Assembly (NCBI RefSeq): GCF_900491935.1
Contig: NZ_UEXK01000004.1
Location: 72,271-127,245, forward strand
Origin: Klenkia terrae
Lineage (GTDB): Bacteria > Actinomycetota > Actinomycetes > Mycobacteriales > Geodermatophilaceae
DNA: 54,975 nucleotides
Direction of reading: 5' to 3'
The notes under the pieces: model-generated
What the model saw: only the letters and a program-made list of their open reading frames with translations
Told to the model about the DNA's origin: nothing
Databases searched by the model: none
Translations under genes and position numbers: made by a program
In this document: piece by piece, positions 1 through 10,424 of the stretch
Numbering within the stretch: the stretch's first letter is position 1
Layout: every line of letters starts with the position of its first letter

Positions 1-169
1 TGTGTCATAGCTGTGTAGATAAGCTTCCGACAAAACATCTCGGAAGGAGTAGGCGTGACTGGCGGAGTTGCATACTGTAGTGTGCGTATCTTGTTCATAC
101 AGGTCGGCGCGGGCGCGGAAATTTACACAAGGGTTGTCGTCGGCGGCGTCAGATGTTTATAAGGGACAG
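1..169. other. Non-genomic sequence: Illumina Nextera adapter remnant at contig edge
   Basis: Positions 137-169 match the 33-nt Nextera read-1 transposase adapter at 30 of 33 bases (differences at 145, 157 and 164), ending with AAGGGACAG where the mosaic end has AAGAGACAG. The bases before it fit the rest of that oligonucleotide: 129-136 sits where an 8-base i5 index would be, and 121-128 (ATTTACAC) resembles the end of P5. Further upstream, GTGACTGG at 55-62 and GTGTGC at 81-86 resemble a TruSeq-type index primer, but this is weaker. Base composition is far more AT-rich than the rest of the window, and GC-rich coding sequence begins abruptly at 170. I read the whole segment as error-laden synthetic sequence left in the assembly; small reading frames here should not be annotated. 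Confidence 0.88.
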
Positions 170-1329
170 GTGCCGGCCCCGCCGGCATGGCCGCGGCCCT
201 CGGCGCGCTGCGCGCCGGCCACCAGGTCGTCGTGCTCGAGCGCTACCGGGAGGCCCGCCCGGCCGGCAACATCCTCAACCTGTGGCCGCCGCCGCTGAAG
301 GCGCTGCGCGCCCTGGGCGTGGACACCGTCGACCTGGGCGCCCCGACCGACTCGGAGTTCCGCAACCTCGAGGGCAAGGTCCGCGTCCGGGTGAAGCTCG
401 ACCAGGCCGTCAAGGACGAGTTCGGCGGCGGCTTCATCGGGCTGCTGCGGCCCGAGCTGTACCGCCGCATGCTCGCCGCCATCCCCGAGGGCACCATCCG
501 GTACGGCCAGCAGGTGGACCGGATCTCCCAGGACGACCGCGAGGTCACCCTGCACCTGTCCGACGGCAGCAGCGAGACCCACGACGTCCTCGTCGGCGCG
601 GACGGCATCGACTCCCTGGTCCGCCGCACGCTCTGGGGCGACGCGCCCAAACGGGAGCACCGGCTGCACATCTTCGGCGGCTTCACCTTCGCCGACGTCC
701 CGGGCACCACCCCGAACAGCTGCGTGCTGACCCACGGCCCCACCGTGCAGGGCAGCTGGACGTCGATCCGGCACGAGGGCCGCGACGGCCACCAGTGGTG
801 GGTGCTCACCGGCACCGACCCGGACGCCCCGGCGCCGGCGGACCTCAAGGCCGCCGCCACCGCGCTGGCCGCGCAGTTCCCCGCCCCGCTGCCCGGCCTG
901 GTCGCGGCCACCGCGGACGCCGACGTGCAGCGCTGGGTGCTGCGCGACCGCCCGGCCCTGCCGCAGTGGTCCCGGGGCCGGGCGACCCTGGTCGGGGACG
1001 CCGCGCACCCCACCTCCCCCTACGCCGCCTACGGGGCCGGCATGTCCATCGAGGACGGCTACTTCCTCGGGGTCGCGCTGCGCGGGGTGGACCTGACCGA
1101 CCCGGTCGCCGTCGCGGCCGCGCTGCAGGCCTACGAGGCCCCGCGCCGGCCGCACACCGCCCGGCAGGTGCAGCAGGCCTACCTGCTCGGCAAGGTCTTC
1201 CACCACACCCCGGCGGCGCTGCGGCCGGTCCGGGACTTCGTGTTCGACCACACCCCGTTCCTGCAGAAGGTGGCCGGCGACAGCAACCCGAAGCTGATCA
1301 ACGAGCAGCTAGCGCTGATCGAGGGCTGA
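170..1329 (+). CDS. FAD-dependent monooxygenase (group A aromatic hydroxylase type), 5'-truncated
   Basis: This is a flavoprotein hydroxylase of the PHBH/UbiH-like family, predicted to use FAD and NAD(P)H to hydroxylate an organic substrate in the cytosol. Codons just before the ATG at 187 read GAGPAG, so the FAD-binding GxGxxG motif starts upstream of any start codon. The frame is therefore cut by the adapter at 169, and the ATG at 187 is not the real start. Counting from that Met, a DG motif (GADG) lies at 137-140 and a GD motif (GDAAHP, flavin ribityl binding) near 275. The 3' end overlaps the convergent SDR gene by 21 bp. Substrate is unknown; the neighbouring SDR, LysR and MFS genes suggest a small catabolic or resistance module. 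Confidence 0.85.
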
Positions 1330-2112
1330 CCCGGCCGGCGGCGGCGCCGCGGCGCGGACGGCGTCGCTGATCGACTTCCCCCCGCCGTGGGCGGTGAGGC
1401 CGCCGTCTACCGGGATCTCCGCGCCGGTGATGAAGGCGGCACCGTCGCCGAGGAGGAAGGCGACCAGCGGCGCCACCTCGTCGACGGTGCCGGTGCGGCC
1501 CAGCGGGGTCTCGGCGACGTTGGCGTTCCGGAAGGCCGGCGACGCCGAGGCGGTCATCGGCGTCTCGATGTAGCCCGGGTGGACGGTGTTGACCCGGATG
1601 CCGCGCGGGCCCAGCTCCAGGCAGGCGGCCTTGGCCAGCCCGCGCAGCGCCCACTTGCTGGCCGTGTAGGCCGCCGGGTAGTGCCCGGTGAGGGCGGCCA
1701 CCGACCCCACGACGACCACCGAGCCGCCGGCCGGCATCAGCGGGGTGAGCGCCTGCAGGCCGAGCAGCGTGCCGGTCACGTTCACCGCCAGCACCCGCTC
1801 CAGGTCCGCGGTGGCCAGCTCGGTCACCCGGGCCCGCCAGGTGGTCCCGGCGTTGCAGACCAGCCCGTCGACCCGGCCGTGCCGGTCGGCCAACTCCGCG
1901 GCCAGCGCGGTCCACCCGGCCGCGTCGGTGACGTCCAGCCGCCGGTAGTCGGACCCGTCGAGGTCCTCGGCCGGCTCGTCGTCCAGGTCGCAGCCGGTCA
2001 CGAGGGCACCCTGGGCGGTCAGCAGCCGGGCCTCGGCCGCCCCCTGGCCGCGACCGGCCCCGGTGACGACGACGACGCGACCGGCGAGCGGGCCTGGACG
2101 GGGTGCGGGCAC
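1309..2112 (-). CDS. SDR-family NAD(P)-dependent oxidoreductase
   Basis: Classical short-chain dehydrogenase/reductase of about 267 residues. The N-terminal Rossmann motif TGAGRGQG, the NAG motif (VCNAG), a catalytic Ser in VGSVAA, and the YxxxK pair in AYTASK are all present; the C-terminal VDGGL is typical. I chose the GTG at 2112 because AGGAGG lies 5-6 nt upstream (2115-2122) and the protein then begins shortly before the Rossmann strand; an ATG at 2202 in frame would run into the LysR operator. After VDGGL the protein carries about 30 extra residues that read into the end of the convergent monooxygenase gene, an unusual tail for this family. It probably oxidises or reduces an alcohol/ketone related to the monooxygenase substrate, which is inference from context. 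Confidence 0.85.
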   Translation of the reverse strand: MPAPRPGPLAGRVVVVTGAGRGQGAAEARLLTAQGALVTGCDLDDEPAEDLDGSDYRRLDVTDAAGWTALAAELADRHGRVDGLVCNAGTTWRARVTELATADLERVLAVNVTGTLLGLQALTPLMPAGGSVVVVGSVAALTGHYPAAYTASKWALRGLAKAACLELGPRGIRVNTVHPGYIETPMTASASPAFRNANVAETPLGRTGTVDEVAPLVAFLLGDGAAFITGAEIPVDGGLTAHGGGKSISDAVRAAAPPPAGSALDQR

Positions 2113-2193
2113 GGGGACCTCCTGCGTCGACGGTGACCGTCCCACCCAACGCCACCGGCGCCCATCAGGGAAACCCGGATGGATGATGCCGGA

Positions 2194-2210
2194 CATCACC
2201 ACCGGTGATG
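2194..2210 (+). promoter_or_regulatory. LysR-type operator (T-N11-A dyad) between SDR and LysR genes
   Basis: CATCACC-ACC-GGTGATG is a perfect 7-bp inverted repeat with a 3-bp spacer and contains the T-N11-A core typical of LysR-type regulator sites. It lies in the 119-bp divergent gap between the SDR gene (start 2112) and the LysR gene (start 2232), 9 bp upstream of a candidate -10 (TAGCCT, 2220-2225) for the regulator. This position suits both activation of the SDR gene and autorepression. Confidence 0.65.
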
Positions 2211-2219
2211 CTCTCGGGC

Positions 2220-2225
2220 TAGCCT
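2220..2225 (+). promoter_or_regulatory. Candidate -10 element, leaderless lysR transcript
   Basis: TAGCCT ends 6 nt before the GTG start at 2232, the spacing expected when transcription begins at or next to the start codon. No Shine-Dalgarno sequence is visible between them. No clear -35 hexamer was found. Confidence 0.5.
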
Positions 2226-2231
2226 GCGGGG

Positions 2232-3152
2232 GTGAACGTGGCCAACCTGGACCTCAACCTGCTGGTCTCGCTGGACGCGCTCCTGCACCAGCGCAGCGTG
2301 ACCCGCGCCGCCGGTCAGCTGGGGCTGTCCCAGCCGGCGCTGTCGGCGTCCCTGGCCAAGCTGCGCCGGCACTTCGGCGACGAGCTGCTCACCCGGGTCG
2401 GCAACGAGTACCGGCTGACCCCGCTGGCCGAGCAGCTGCAGCTGCAGTCCCGGCTGGCGCTGCAGTCGGTGCACCGAGTCTTCAGCGCCCAGCCGGCCTT
2501 CGACCCGGCCAGCTCCACCCGCGAGTTCCACGTGCTGCTCAGCGACTACGGCATCACCGTGCTCGGCGACACGCTGGCCACGCTGCTGGCCGAGACCGCG
2601 CCGGGGGCCCGTCTGCGGCTGACCCCGCACACCCCGGAGCTGGTGGGCCGGGCCGACCAGGCGCTGCTGGCCGCGGACCTCATGCTGCTGCCCCGCGGGT
2701 TCATCGACGACCTGCCGTCCGTGGACCTCTACACCGACGAGTGGGTCGTGGTGGTGTCCACCGACAACCGCGCGGTCGGCGAGGCGATCACCGTCGAGCA
2801 GCTGCAGACCCTGCCCTGGGTGTCGGTCTACCACGGCCAGACCGCCTCGACCCCGGCTGCGCGGTTCCTGCGGATGCGCGGCATCGAGCCCCGCGTCCAG
2901 GTGGTGACCGAGAGCTTCCTGACCGTGCCGGGCCTGGTCGCCGGGTCCGGCCGGATCTCGATGCTGCAGCGCCGGCTGGTCGACCTCCTGCCGCTGGCCA
3001 GCGGCGTACGGGTGCTGCCCTCGCCGGTCGACGTCGGCGGGCTGGTCGAGGCCATGTACTGGCACCCGGTCTACGAGCGCGACCCCGAGCACGCCTACCT
3101 GCGGGACCTGGTGCGCCAGGCCGCCGAGCTGGCCACCGCCCGCGTCGGGTAG
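2232..3152 (+). CDS. LysR-family transcriptional regulator
   Basis: 306 residues, the usual LysR length. Residues about 5-64 form the winged helix-turn-helix (SVTRAAGQLGLSQPALSASL within it), followed by the linker helix and a periplasmic-binding-protein-like effector domain to the C-terminus; the sequence resembles the NodD/LinR-type branch. It starts at GTG 2232, preceded by a -10-like TAGCCT and no ribosome-binding site. It is divergent from the SDR gene and 125 bp upstream of the MFS gene, so it probably controls one or both. The effector is unknown. Confidence 0.9.
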   Translation: MNVANLDLNLLVSLDALLHQRSVTRAAGQLGLSQPALSASLAKLRRHFGDELLTRVGNEYRLTPLAEQLQLQSRLALQSVHRVFSAQPAFDPASSTREFHVLLSDYGITVLGDTLATLLAETAPGARLRLTPHTPELVGRADQALLAADLMLLPRGFIDDLPSVDLYTDEWVVVVSTDNRAVGEAITVEQLQTLPWVSVYHGQTASTPAARFLRMRGIEPRVQVVTESFLTVPGLVAGSGRISMLQRRLVDLLPLASGVRVLPSPVDVGGLVEAMYWHPVYERDPEHAYLRDLVRQAAELATARVG

Positions 3153-3277
3153 GGCATCAGCGCGGTGGATGCCGCGCCTCACCGGATCTATTGGCCTTCG
3201 GTGCCCCGGAGTCCCCACACTGCGCCTCGCAGTGATGCCGGTCACCGAGGTCCGGCCTGATCCTCCAGGAGTGCGCG

Positions 3278-4489
3278 TTGTCCGAGACCATCCCCGCGGC
3301 CGCCGCCGTCGCGGCCCCCGACACGGGGGCCCTGCACCCGTCCACCGGCCGCCCGGCCGGCAAGCCCGCCATCGCGGTGCTCATGGCGGCCAGCTGCATG
3401 CCGATCCTCGGCGCGGTGCTGCTGTCCCCCGTGCTGCCCACGCTGCAGCGCGCCTTCGCCGACACCCCCGGCGTCGACGCCCTGGCCCCGCTGGTGCTCA
3501 CCGCCCCGGCCCTGGTCATCGCGCTGCTGGCCCCGGTCGCCGGCCGCATCGTCGACGCCGTCGGGCGCAAGCGCCTGCTGGTCGGCTCGCTGGTCCTCTA
3601 CGCGATCCTGGGCACCGCCCCGGTGCTGCTGGACTCGCTGCCCGCGGTGCTGGCCACCCGGGTCGGCGTCGGCGTCGCCGAGGCCGCGATCATGACCTGC
3701 TGCACCACGCTGATCGCCGACTACTCCGCCGGCGCCCGCCGGGCCAAGCTGTTCGGCCTGCAGACCATCGTCACCACGCTGGCCGCCACGGTGTTCTTCG
3801 GCCTCGGCGGCGCCCTGGGCAGCAACGACTGGCGCACGCCGTTCTGGCTGTACCTGGTGGCGCTCCCGCTGGCCGGCCTGGCCGCCGTCCTGCTCTGGAC
3901 GCCGACCGTGCCGCCGGGCACCGACGGTGCCCTGCCCCCGCTGCCCTGGCGCCGGATGCTGGTCCCGCTGGGCATCAGCCTGGTCGGCGGCATCGTGTTC
4001 TACACCCCGATCGTCGAGCTGTCCTACGTGCTGGACGACCTGGGCGTCACCGAGACCGCGGCCATCGGCGGCATGGCGGCGCTGGCCTCCCTGGCCACCG
4101 CGGCCGGTGCGGCGTCCTTCCCCCGGCTGGTCGCCCGCGGCCCCCGGTTCCTGCTGCCCACCGCCTTCGGGCTGGCCGGCATCGGCCTGGTCGTCATGGG
4201 CCTGGCCCCGGTCGTCCCGGTGGCCGTGCTCGGCGCGGTCATCGCCAGCGCCGGCACCGGCCTCATGCTGCCCAGCCTGCTGACCTGGGTGGTCTCCGGG
4301 CTGTCGCTGGCCGAGCGCGGCCGGGGCACCGGCCGGTGGACCGCCGCGCTGTTCCTCGGTGAGTTCCTCTGCCCGCTGCTGGTGATCGCGGTGTCCGGGG
4401 CCCTGTCCGGCATCGCCGCCGCGGTGGCCGTGGTCGGCGTGCTGTCGGTCGTCGTCGCGGTCGTCGTCCGCCAGCTCCGGCTGGCCTGA
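3278..4489 (+). CDS. MFS transporter
   Basis: 403 residues with about 12 hydrophobic membrane segments. The loop after segment 2 carries the MFS signature region (GRIVDAVGRKRLL, around residue 90). Its N-terminus has a short hydrophilic cytoplasmic segment. The start is TTG at 3278, with AGGAG at 3267-3271 placed 6 nt upstream; an out-of-frame GTG at 3271 can be excluded. Gene order LysR-MFS with a nearby monooxygenase and SDR suggests uptake or efflux of the compound these enzymes handle, but the substrate cannot be read from sequence. It ends in a hairpin shared with hisG. Confidence 0.88.
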   Translation: MSETIPAAAAVAAPDTGALHPSTGRPAGKPAIAVLMAASCMPILGAVLLSPVLPTLQRAFADTPGVDALAPLVLTAPALVIALLAPVAGRIVDAVGRKRLLVGSLVLYAILGTAPVLLDSLPAVLATRVGVGVAEAAIMTCCTTLIADYSAGARRAKLFGLQTIVTTLAATVFFGLGGALGSNDWRTPFWLYLVALPLAGLAAVLLWTPTVPPGTDGALPPLPWRRMLVPLGISLVGGIVFYTPIVELSYVLDDLGVTETAAIGGMAALASLATAAGAASFPRLVARGPRFLLPTAFGLAGIGLVVMGLAPVVPVAVLGAVIASAGTGLMLPSLLTWVVSGLSLAERGRGTGRWTAALFLGEFLCPLLVIAVSGALSGIAAAVAVVGVLSVVVAVVVRQLRLA

Positions 4490-4520
4490 CCCGCGCGGAG
4501 CTGGGCCCCGGGCGGGTCAG
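4486..4520. terminator. Bidirectional hairpin between MFS gene and hisG
   Basis: CTGACCCGC (4486-4494) pairs perfectly with GCGGGTCAG (4512-4520) around a 17-nt GC-rich loop. It sits between two convergent genes and includes the MFS stop codon. No T-run follows, as is usual for high-GC actinobacterial terminators. Confidence 0.5.
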
Positions 4521-4530
4521 ATCGGGCAGG

Positions 4531-5394
4531 TCAGATCCGGCACGCGTGGATCGACGTCACCAGGATCGCCCGGGCGCCCAGCTCCCACAGCTCGTCCATC
4601 AGCCGGTTGGTCTCGGCCTGGCGCACCATCGCCCGCACCGCCGACCACCCCGGGGTCTGCAACCGGCTCACCGTCGGGCCCTCCAGGCCCGGGGTGATCG
4701 CGGTGGCCCGCTCGAGCAGGTCGTCGGGGCAGTCGTAGTCGAGCATCACGTACTGCCGGGCCACCAGCACGCCGCGCAGCCGGCGCTGCAGCTGGGCCAC
4801 CGCCGGGTTGTCCTCGGCGCCGGTGCGCTGCACCAGGATCGCCTCGCTGGTCAGCACCGGGTCGCCGATGACGTGCAGGCCGGCCTGGCGCAGCGTCGTC
4901 CCGGTCTCGACCACGTCGCACACGGCGTCGGCCACGCCCAGGCGGCAGGCGGTCTCCACCGCGCCGTCCAGCTTGACCACCGAGGCGTCGATGCCGGACT
5001 CGGCGAGGAACTTCTCCAGCAGCACCGGGTAGGCGGTGGCGATCCGGGTGCCGGCCAGCCCGGCGACGTCCTCGATGCCCGAGCCGGTGGGGCTGGCGAA
5101 CCGGAACGAGGACCGGCCGAAGCCCAGCGCCATGACCTCCACGGCCGGGGACGCGGTGTCGGCCGGGGTGGTCTCCTGCAGCATGTCCCGGCCGGTGATC
5201 CCGACGTCCAGGGTGCCGGCGGCCACGTAGACGGCGATGTCGCGCGGTCGCAGGTAGAAGAACTCGGTGTCGTTGTCGGGGTCGTAGACCGCGAGGTCCT
5301 TGGTGCTGCGCCGCTGGCGGTAGCCGCTCTCGGACAGCATCTCGGCCGCGGGTTCGGACAGGACGCCCTTGTTGGGGACGGCGACGCGCAGCAC
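4531..5394 (-). CDS. hisG: ATP phosphoribosyltransferase
   Basis: Catalyses the first step of histidine synthesis, ATP + PRPP to phosphoribosyl-ATP. The 287-residue length and the C-terminal region after about residue 205 fit the long HisG form with its own regulatory (histidine-feedback) domain. The PRPP-binding motif ETGTTLRQAGL is clear. I placed the start at GTG 5394 because AGGAG lies 7 nt upstream and the product then begins LRVAVPNKG, as in mycobacterial HisG; an in-frame ATG at 5412 lacks a ribosome-binding site. It follows hisE by 31 nt at the end of the rpe-rib-his block, so histidine entry and riboflavin synthesis are probably cotranscribed. Confidence 0.95.
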   Translation of the reverse strand: MLRVAVPNKGVLSEPAAEMLSESGYRQRRSTKDLAVYDPDNDTEFFYLRPRDIAVYVAAGTLDVGITGRDMLQETTPADTASPAVEVMALGFGRSSFRFASPTGSGIEDVAGLAGTRIATAYPVLLEKFLAESGIDASVVKLDGAVETACRLGVADAVCDVVETGTTLRQAGLHVIGDPVLTSEAILVQRTGAEDNPAVAQLQRRLRGVLVARQYVMLDYDCPDDLLERATAITPGLEGPTVSRLQTPGWSAVRAMVRQAETNRLMDELWELGARAILVTSIHACRI

Positions 5395-5425
5395 GGGGGA
5401 ACTCCTGGTCATGGGATCGGGCGGT

Positions 5426-7524
<2,099 letters not shown>

Positions 7525-7528
<4 letters not shown>

Positions 7529-8133
7529 GCTCGCGCTCCCATCAGTCGTTCGACGTACTTGGCGATGACGTCCACCTCCAGGTTGACCCGGTCCCCCGGG
7601 GTGCGGGCGCCGAGGGTGGTCTCGCGCAGCGTGGTGGGGATGAGGGAGACCTCGAGCCACGGCTCGGGGTCCTGGACCTCGGAGAGGGCGCTGACGGTCA
7701 GGGAGACGCCGTCGACGGTGATGGAGCCCTTCTCCACGACGTAGCGGGCGACGTCGGCGGGGAGCGCGACCCGGACGACGGTCCAGTGCTCGCTGGGGCT
7801 CACCGAGGCGATCGTGCCGACGCCGTCGACGTGGCCCTGCACGATGTGCCCGCCCAGCCGGGTGCCGGCGGTGACCGCGCGCTCCAGGTTCACCGGGTCG
7901 CCGTCGGTCAGGGCGCCGAGACTGCTGCGGCGCAGGGTCTCGGCCATCACGTCGGTGGACCAGACGCCGTCCTCGATGCCGGTGACGGTCAGGCAGACGC
8001 CGTTGACCGCGATCGAGTCACCGAGCGCCACGCCCTCGAGGGTGGTCGTGCTGCGGACCCGCAGCCGGGCGGAGTCGCCCTGGTCGTCGCGGACGACGAG
8101 GGTGCCGACCTCCTCGACGATGCCGGTGAACAC
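7525..8133 (-). CDS. ribE: Riboflavin synthase, alpha subunit
   Basis: 202 residues, two homologous lumazine-binding barrels. The N-terminus [11 protein letters not shown] is the family hallmark, and the second barrel starts with [13 protein letters not shown] near residue 95. It dismutates two ribityllumazines to riboflavin. GTG at 8133 is chosen because the family begins exactly there; a purine-rich GAAGAAGG stretch lies upstream. The gap to the ribD stop is 1 nt. Named ribC in some actinobacterial genomes. Confidence 0.95.
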
Positions 8134-8134
8134 G

Positions 8135-9181
8135 TCAGTTGCCTTCTTCCGTCGGTCGTGGGGACCCAGTGTGCCGGGTCGGCCGGTACCGGACCTGCAC
8201 GTCCCTCCCCAGGGTGGTGACGTCCAGCATCCGCCACTGCAGCGCACCGGCCATGGTGGTGATTCCCAGGTCGCCGGTCAGGGCGGGTCCGGCGCCCAGC
8301 AGCTGCGGCGCCAGGTGCAGCACCAGCTCGTCGACCAGGCCCGCCCGCAGGAAGGCCGCGGCCAGGGTCGGCCCGCCCTCCAGGAGCACCCGGCGGGCGT
8401 CGCGGTCCCACAGCTCGGCCAGCAGCTCGGCCGGCCCGGCGGCCCGGCTGACGAGGGTCGGCGCGGCGTCGTCGTGCACCCGGGCGGTGGCCGGCACCCG
8501 GCCGCGCCGGTCGAGGACGACCCGCAGCGGCTGGTGGTCGGCGCCGGGCACGTCGCGCACGGTCAGCTGGGGGTCGTCGGCCAGCGCGGTGCCCGACCCC
8601 ACCAGGACGGCGTCGCAGGTGGCCCGCAGCCGGTGCACCGCGGCGCGGGCGTCGGGGCCGGTGACCCACCGGCTGGTGCCGTCGGCGGCGGCCACCCGGC
8701 CGTCCAGGGTGGCGGCGACCTTCCAGACCACCTGCGGCCGCTGCTCGCGGACGCCGAGCAGCCAGGGCGCCAGGGCGCCGTCCTCGGCCTCGGCCTGCTC
8801 CACGCCCAGCTCGACGGCCACGCCGGCGGCCCGCAGCCGCTCGGCGCCGCCGCCCGCCTGCCCGGTCGGCTCGGGCACCGCGACGACCACCCGGGCGACC
8901 CCGGCCGCCAGCAGCGCCACCGAGCACGGCCCGGTGCGGCCGGTGTGGTCGCAGGGCTCCAGGGTGACGACGGCGGTGCCGCCGCGGGCGCGCTCGCCGG
9001 CCTGCGCCAACGCCGCGACCTCGGCGTGCGGGCCGCCCGGGGGCGCGGTGGCGCCCTCCCCCACGACCTGCCCGGCGGCGTCCAGGACGACGGCGCCGAC
9101 GGCGGGGTTCGGGCTGGTGCGGCCCAGCACGGACCAGCCCAGCTCGCGGGCCCGCCGCATCGCCTCGGCGAGAGTGGTCAC
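8135..9181 (-). CDS. ribD: Bifunctional pyrimidine deaminase/reductase
   Basis: 348 residues. The N-terminal cytidine-deaminase-like domain has the zinc ligands in GPHAEVAAL and EPCDHTGRTGPC; the C-terminal two-thirds is the NADPH-dependent reductase, with GTSRWVTG and LLEGGPTLAAAFL. It carries out the second and third steps after GTP opening. The start GTG 9181 overlaps the rpe stop (GTGA), and the long upstream open frame is a shadow of rpe. Confidence 0.95.
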   Translation of the reverse strand: MTTLAEAMRRARELGWSVLGRTSPNPAVGAVVLDAAGQVVGEGATAPPGGPHAEVAALAQAGERARGGTAVVTLEPCDHTGRTGPCSVALLAAGVARVVVAVPEPTGQAGGGAERLRAAGVAVELGVEQAEAEDGALAPWLLGVREQRPQVVWKVAATLDGRVAAADGTSRWVTGPDARAAVHRLRATCDAVLVGSGTALADDPQLTVRDVPGADHQPLRVVLDRRGRVPATARVHDDAAPTLVSRAAGPAELLAELWDRDARRVLLEGGPTLAAAFLRAGLVDELVLHLAPQLLGAGPALTGDLGITTMAGALQWRMLDVTTLGRDVQVRYRPTRHTGSPRPTEEGN

Positions 9182-9855
9182 GCGGTCGGGAAGGAGCGGG
9201 CCGCCTGCGCGCGCAGCGCGGCGATCGCGGCCGAGGGGTCGGCCGCGCCGTAGACCGCCGACCCGGCCACGAACATGTCCACCCCGGCCTCGGCGGCGAC
9301 CTCGATGGTGTCGGCGTTGATGCCGCCGTCGATCTCGACGAGCAGCTGCAGGTGGCCGGTGTCGACCAGCCGGCGGGCCTCCCGCACCTTGTCCAGCACC
9401 TCGGGCATGAAGGACTGGCCGCCGAAGCCGGGCTCGACGCTCATCACCAGCAGGGTGTCGAAGGCGGGCAGCACGTCGAGGTACTGCGCCAGCGGCGTCC
9501 CGGGCTTCAGCGCCAGCCCGGCCAGCGCGCCGGCGGCCTTCAGGTCGCGGGCCAGGTCCCGGGGGTCGCCCGTGCAGGCCTCGGCGTGCACGGTGACGTT
9601 GCGGGCGCCCAGCTCGGCGTAGGCCGGTGCCCACCGCTCGGGGTCGGTGATCATCAGGTGGCAGTCCAGCGGTACGGGGCTGACCGCCTGGATGGCCTTC
9701 ACCACCGGCTCGCCGAGGGTCAGGTTGGGCACGAAGTGGGCGTCCATCACGTCCACGTGCACCCAGTCCGCGTCGGCGATCCGCGCGGTCTCCTCGGCGA
9801 GCCGGGCGAAGTCGGCGGAGAGCAGGCTGGGCGCGATCATCGGGCGGCGGGACAC
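9178..9855 (-). CDS. rpe: Ribulose-phosphate 3-epimerase
   Basis: 225-residue TIM-barrel enzyme of the pentose phosphate pathway. Motifs: IAPSLLSADF, the metal-binding HVDVMDAHFVPN, HLMITDP, SVEPGFGGQSF and EIDGGIN, which together contain the metal His and Asp ligands. It interconverts ribulose 5-phosphate and xylulose 5-phosphate; ribulose 5-phosphate is also the RibB substrate, so its place as head of the rib block makes metabolic sense. GTG at 9855 is used; the internal ATG at 9840 (MIAPSLL) is an equally possible start and neither has a strong ribosome-binding site. Confidence 0.95.
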   Translation of the reverse strand: MSRRPMIAPSLLSADFARLAEETARIADADWVHVDVMDAHFVPNLTLGEPVVKAIQAVSPVPLDCHLMITDPERWAPAYAELGARNVTVHAEACTGDPRDLARDLKAAGALAGLALKPGTPLAQYLDVLPAFDTLLVMSVEPGFGGQSFMPEVLDKVREARRLVDTGHLQLLVEIDGGINADTIEVAAEAGVDMFVAGSAVYGAADPSAAIAALRAQAARSFPTA

Positions 9856-9877
9856 CCCGTGATCGTAGGGCGGGCCC

Positions 9878-10330
9878 TCACCGCTGCCCGGTGCACTCCT
9901 GGGCCGCCGCCCACAGCAGCTCCCCCAGCGGGTCGGCCTGCGGTGCCGTCCGGTCCGGGGCCGGGAGCTGGTACCGCCGGTGGGCCAGCGCCGCGGCCAC
10001 GCCGAGCCACGGGGTGCGCAGCTCGGCGGGGTACCAGGCGACGTCGACGTCGAAGACCCCGTGCAGCCGGCGCCGGGTCGACGTGCGGGCCAGCACCACC
10101 GTGCCCGAGCCCGGCGGTCGGCGGCCGAGGAGGCTGCGCAGCACCTGCAGGGCGGCCGGGTGCTGCACCCACAGCTCGCTGACGTCGACCACCGCCGGCC
10201 GGTCGCCCAGCTCGTCGACGGCGTCGGCGAGGTGGTCGTGCAGCAGGCCGAAGCCGGCCCGCACCACGCCCCGCACGGTCAGGACGACGGCCGGGCCGCC
10301 CTCCCGGACCACGATCTCCCAGCGGTCCAC
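9878..10330 (-). CDS. Hypothetical protein, possibly STAS-like
   Basis: 150 residues, not recognised with confidence. The first about 100 residues alternate strands and helices (VVLTVRGVV, then RPAVVDVSELWVQHPAALQVLRSLL) in a way that recalls a STAS/anti-sigma-antagonist fold, but the usual DxSG phospho-site motif is absent: DVSELW occupies its place. The C-terminal part is helical and ends near ECTGQR. It lies between acs (95 nt upstream) and rpe (22 nt downstream) on the same strand, so it may be cotranscribed with either. Start GTG 10330. Function unknown. Confidence 0.6.
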   Translation of the reverse strand: MDRWEIVVREGGPAVVLTVRGVVRAGFGLLHDHLADAVDELGDRPAVVDVSELWVQHPAALQVLRSLLGRRPPGSGTVVLARTSTRRRLHGVFDVDVAWYPAELRTPWLGVAAALAHRRYQLPAPDRTAPQADPLGELLWAAAQECTGQR

Positions 10331-10424
10331 AGCACCACCCCGCAGCCGGTGACGGCCACGGGTTCGAGCTCACCGGAGGGTGTGGGCAGGGGCTCCCGCG
10401 CGCAAACACGCGTCGCCCGAGGGC

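Noticed and set aside
21-47. Hairpin CTTCCGA...TCGGAAG near the start as a regulatory element
   Set aside because: It lies in the non-genomic adapter-like segment.
68-1370. Small frames starting inside the adapter (68-298 and 153-1370)
   Set aside because: They begin in synthetic sequence and run out of frame through the monooxygenase gene; composition is Arg/Pro-rich noise.
9856-10424. FMN riboswitch upstream of the rpe-rib genes
   Set aside because: Gaps are only 22 and 94 nt, and none of the conserved FMN-element sequence blocks is visible. A weak 7-bp inverted repeat at 10346-10376 is too poor to call.
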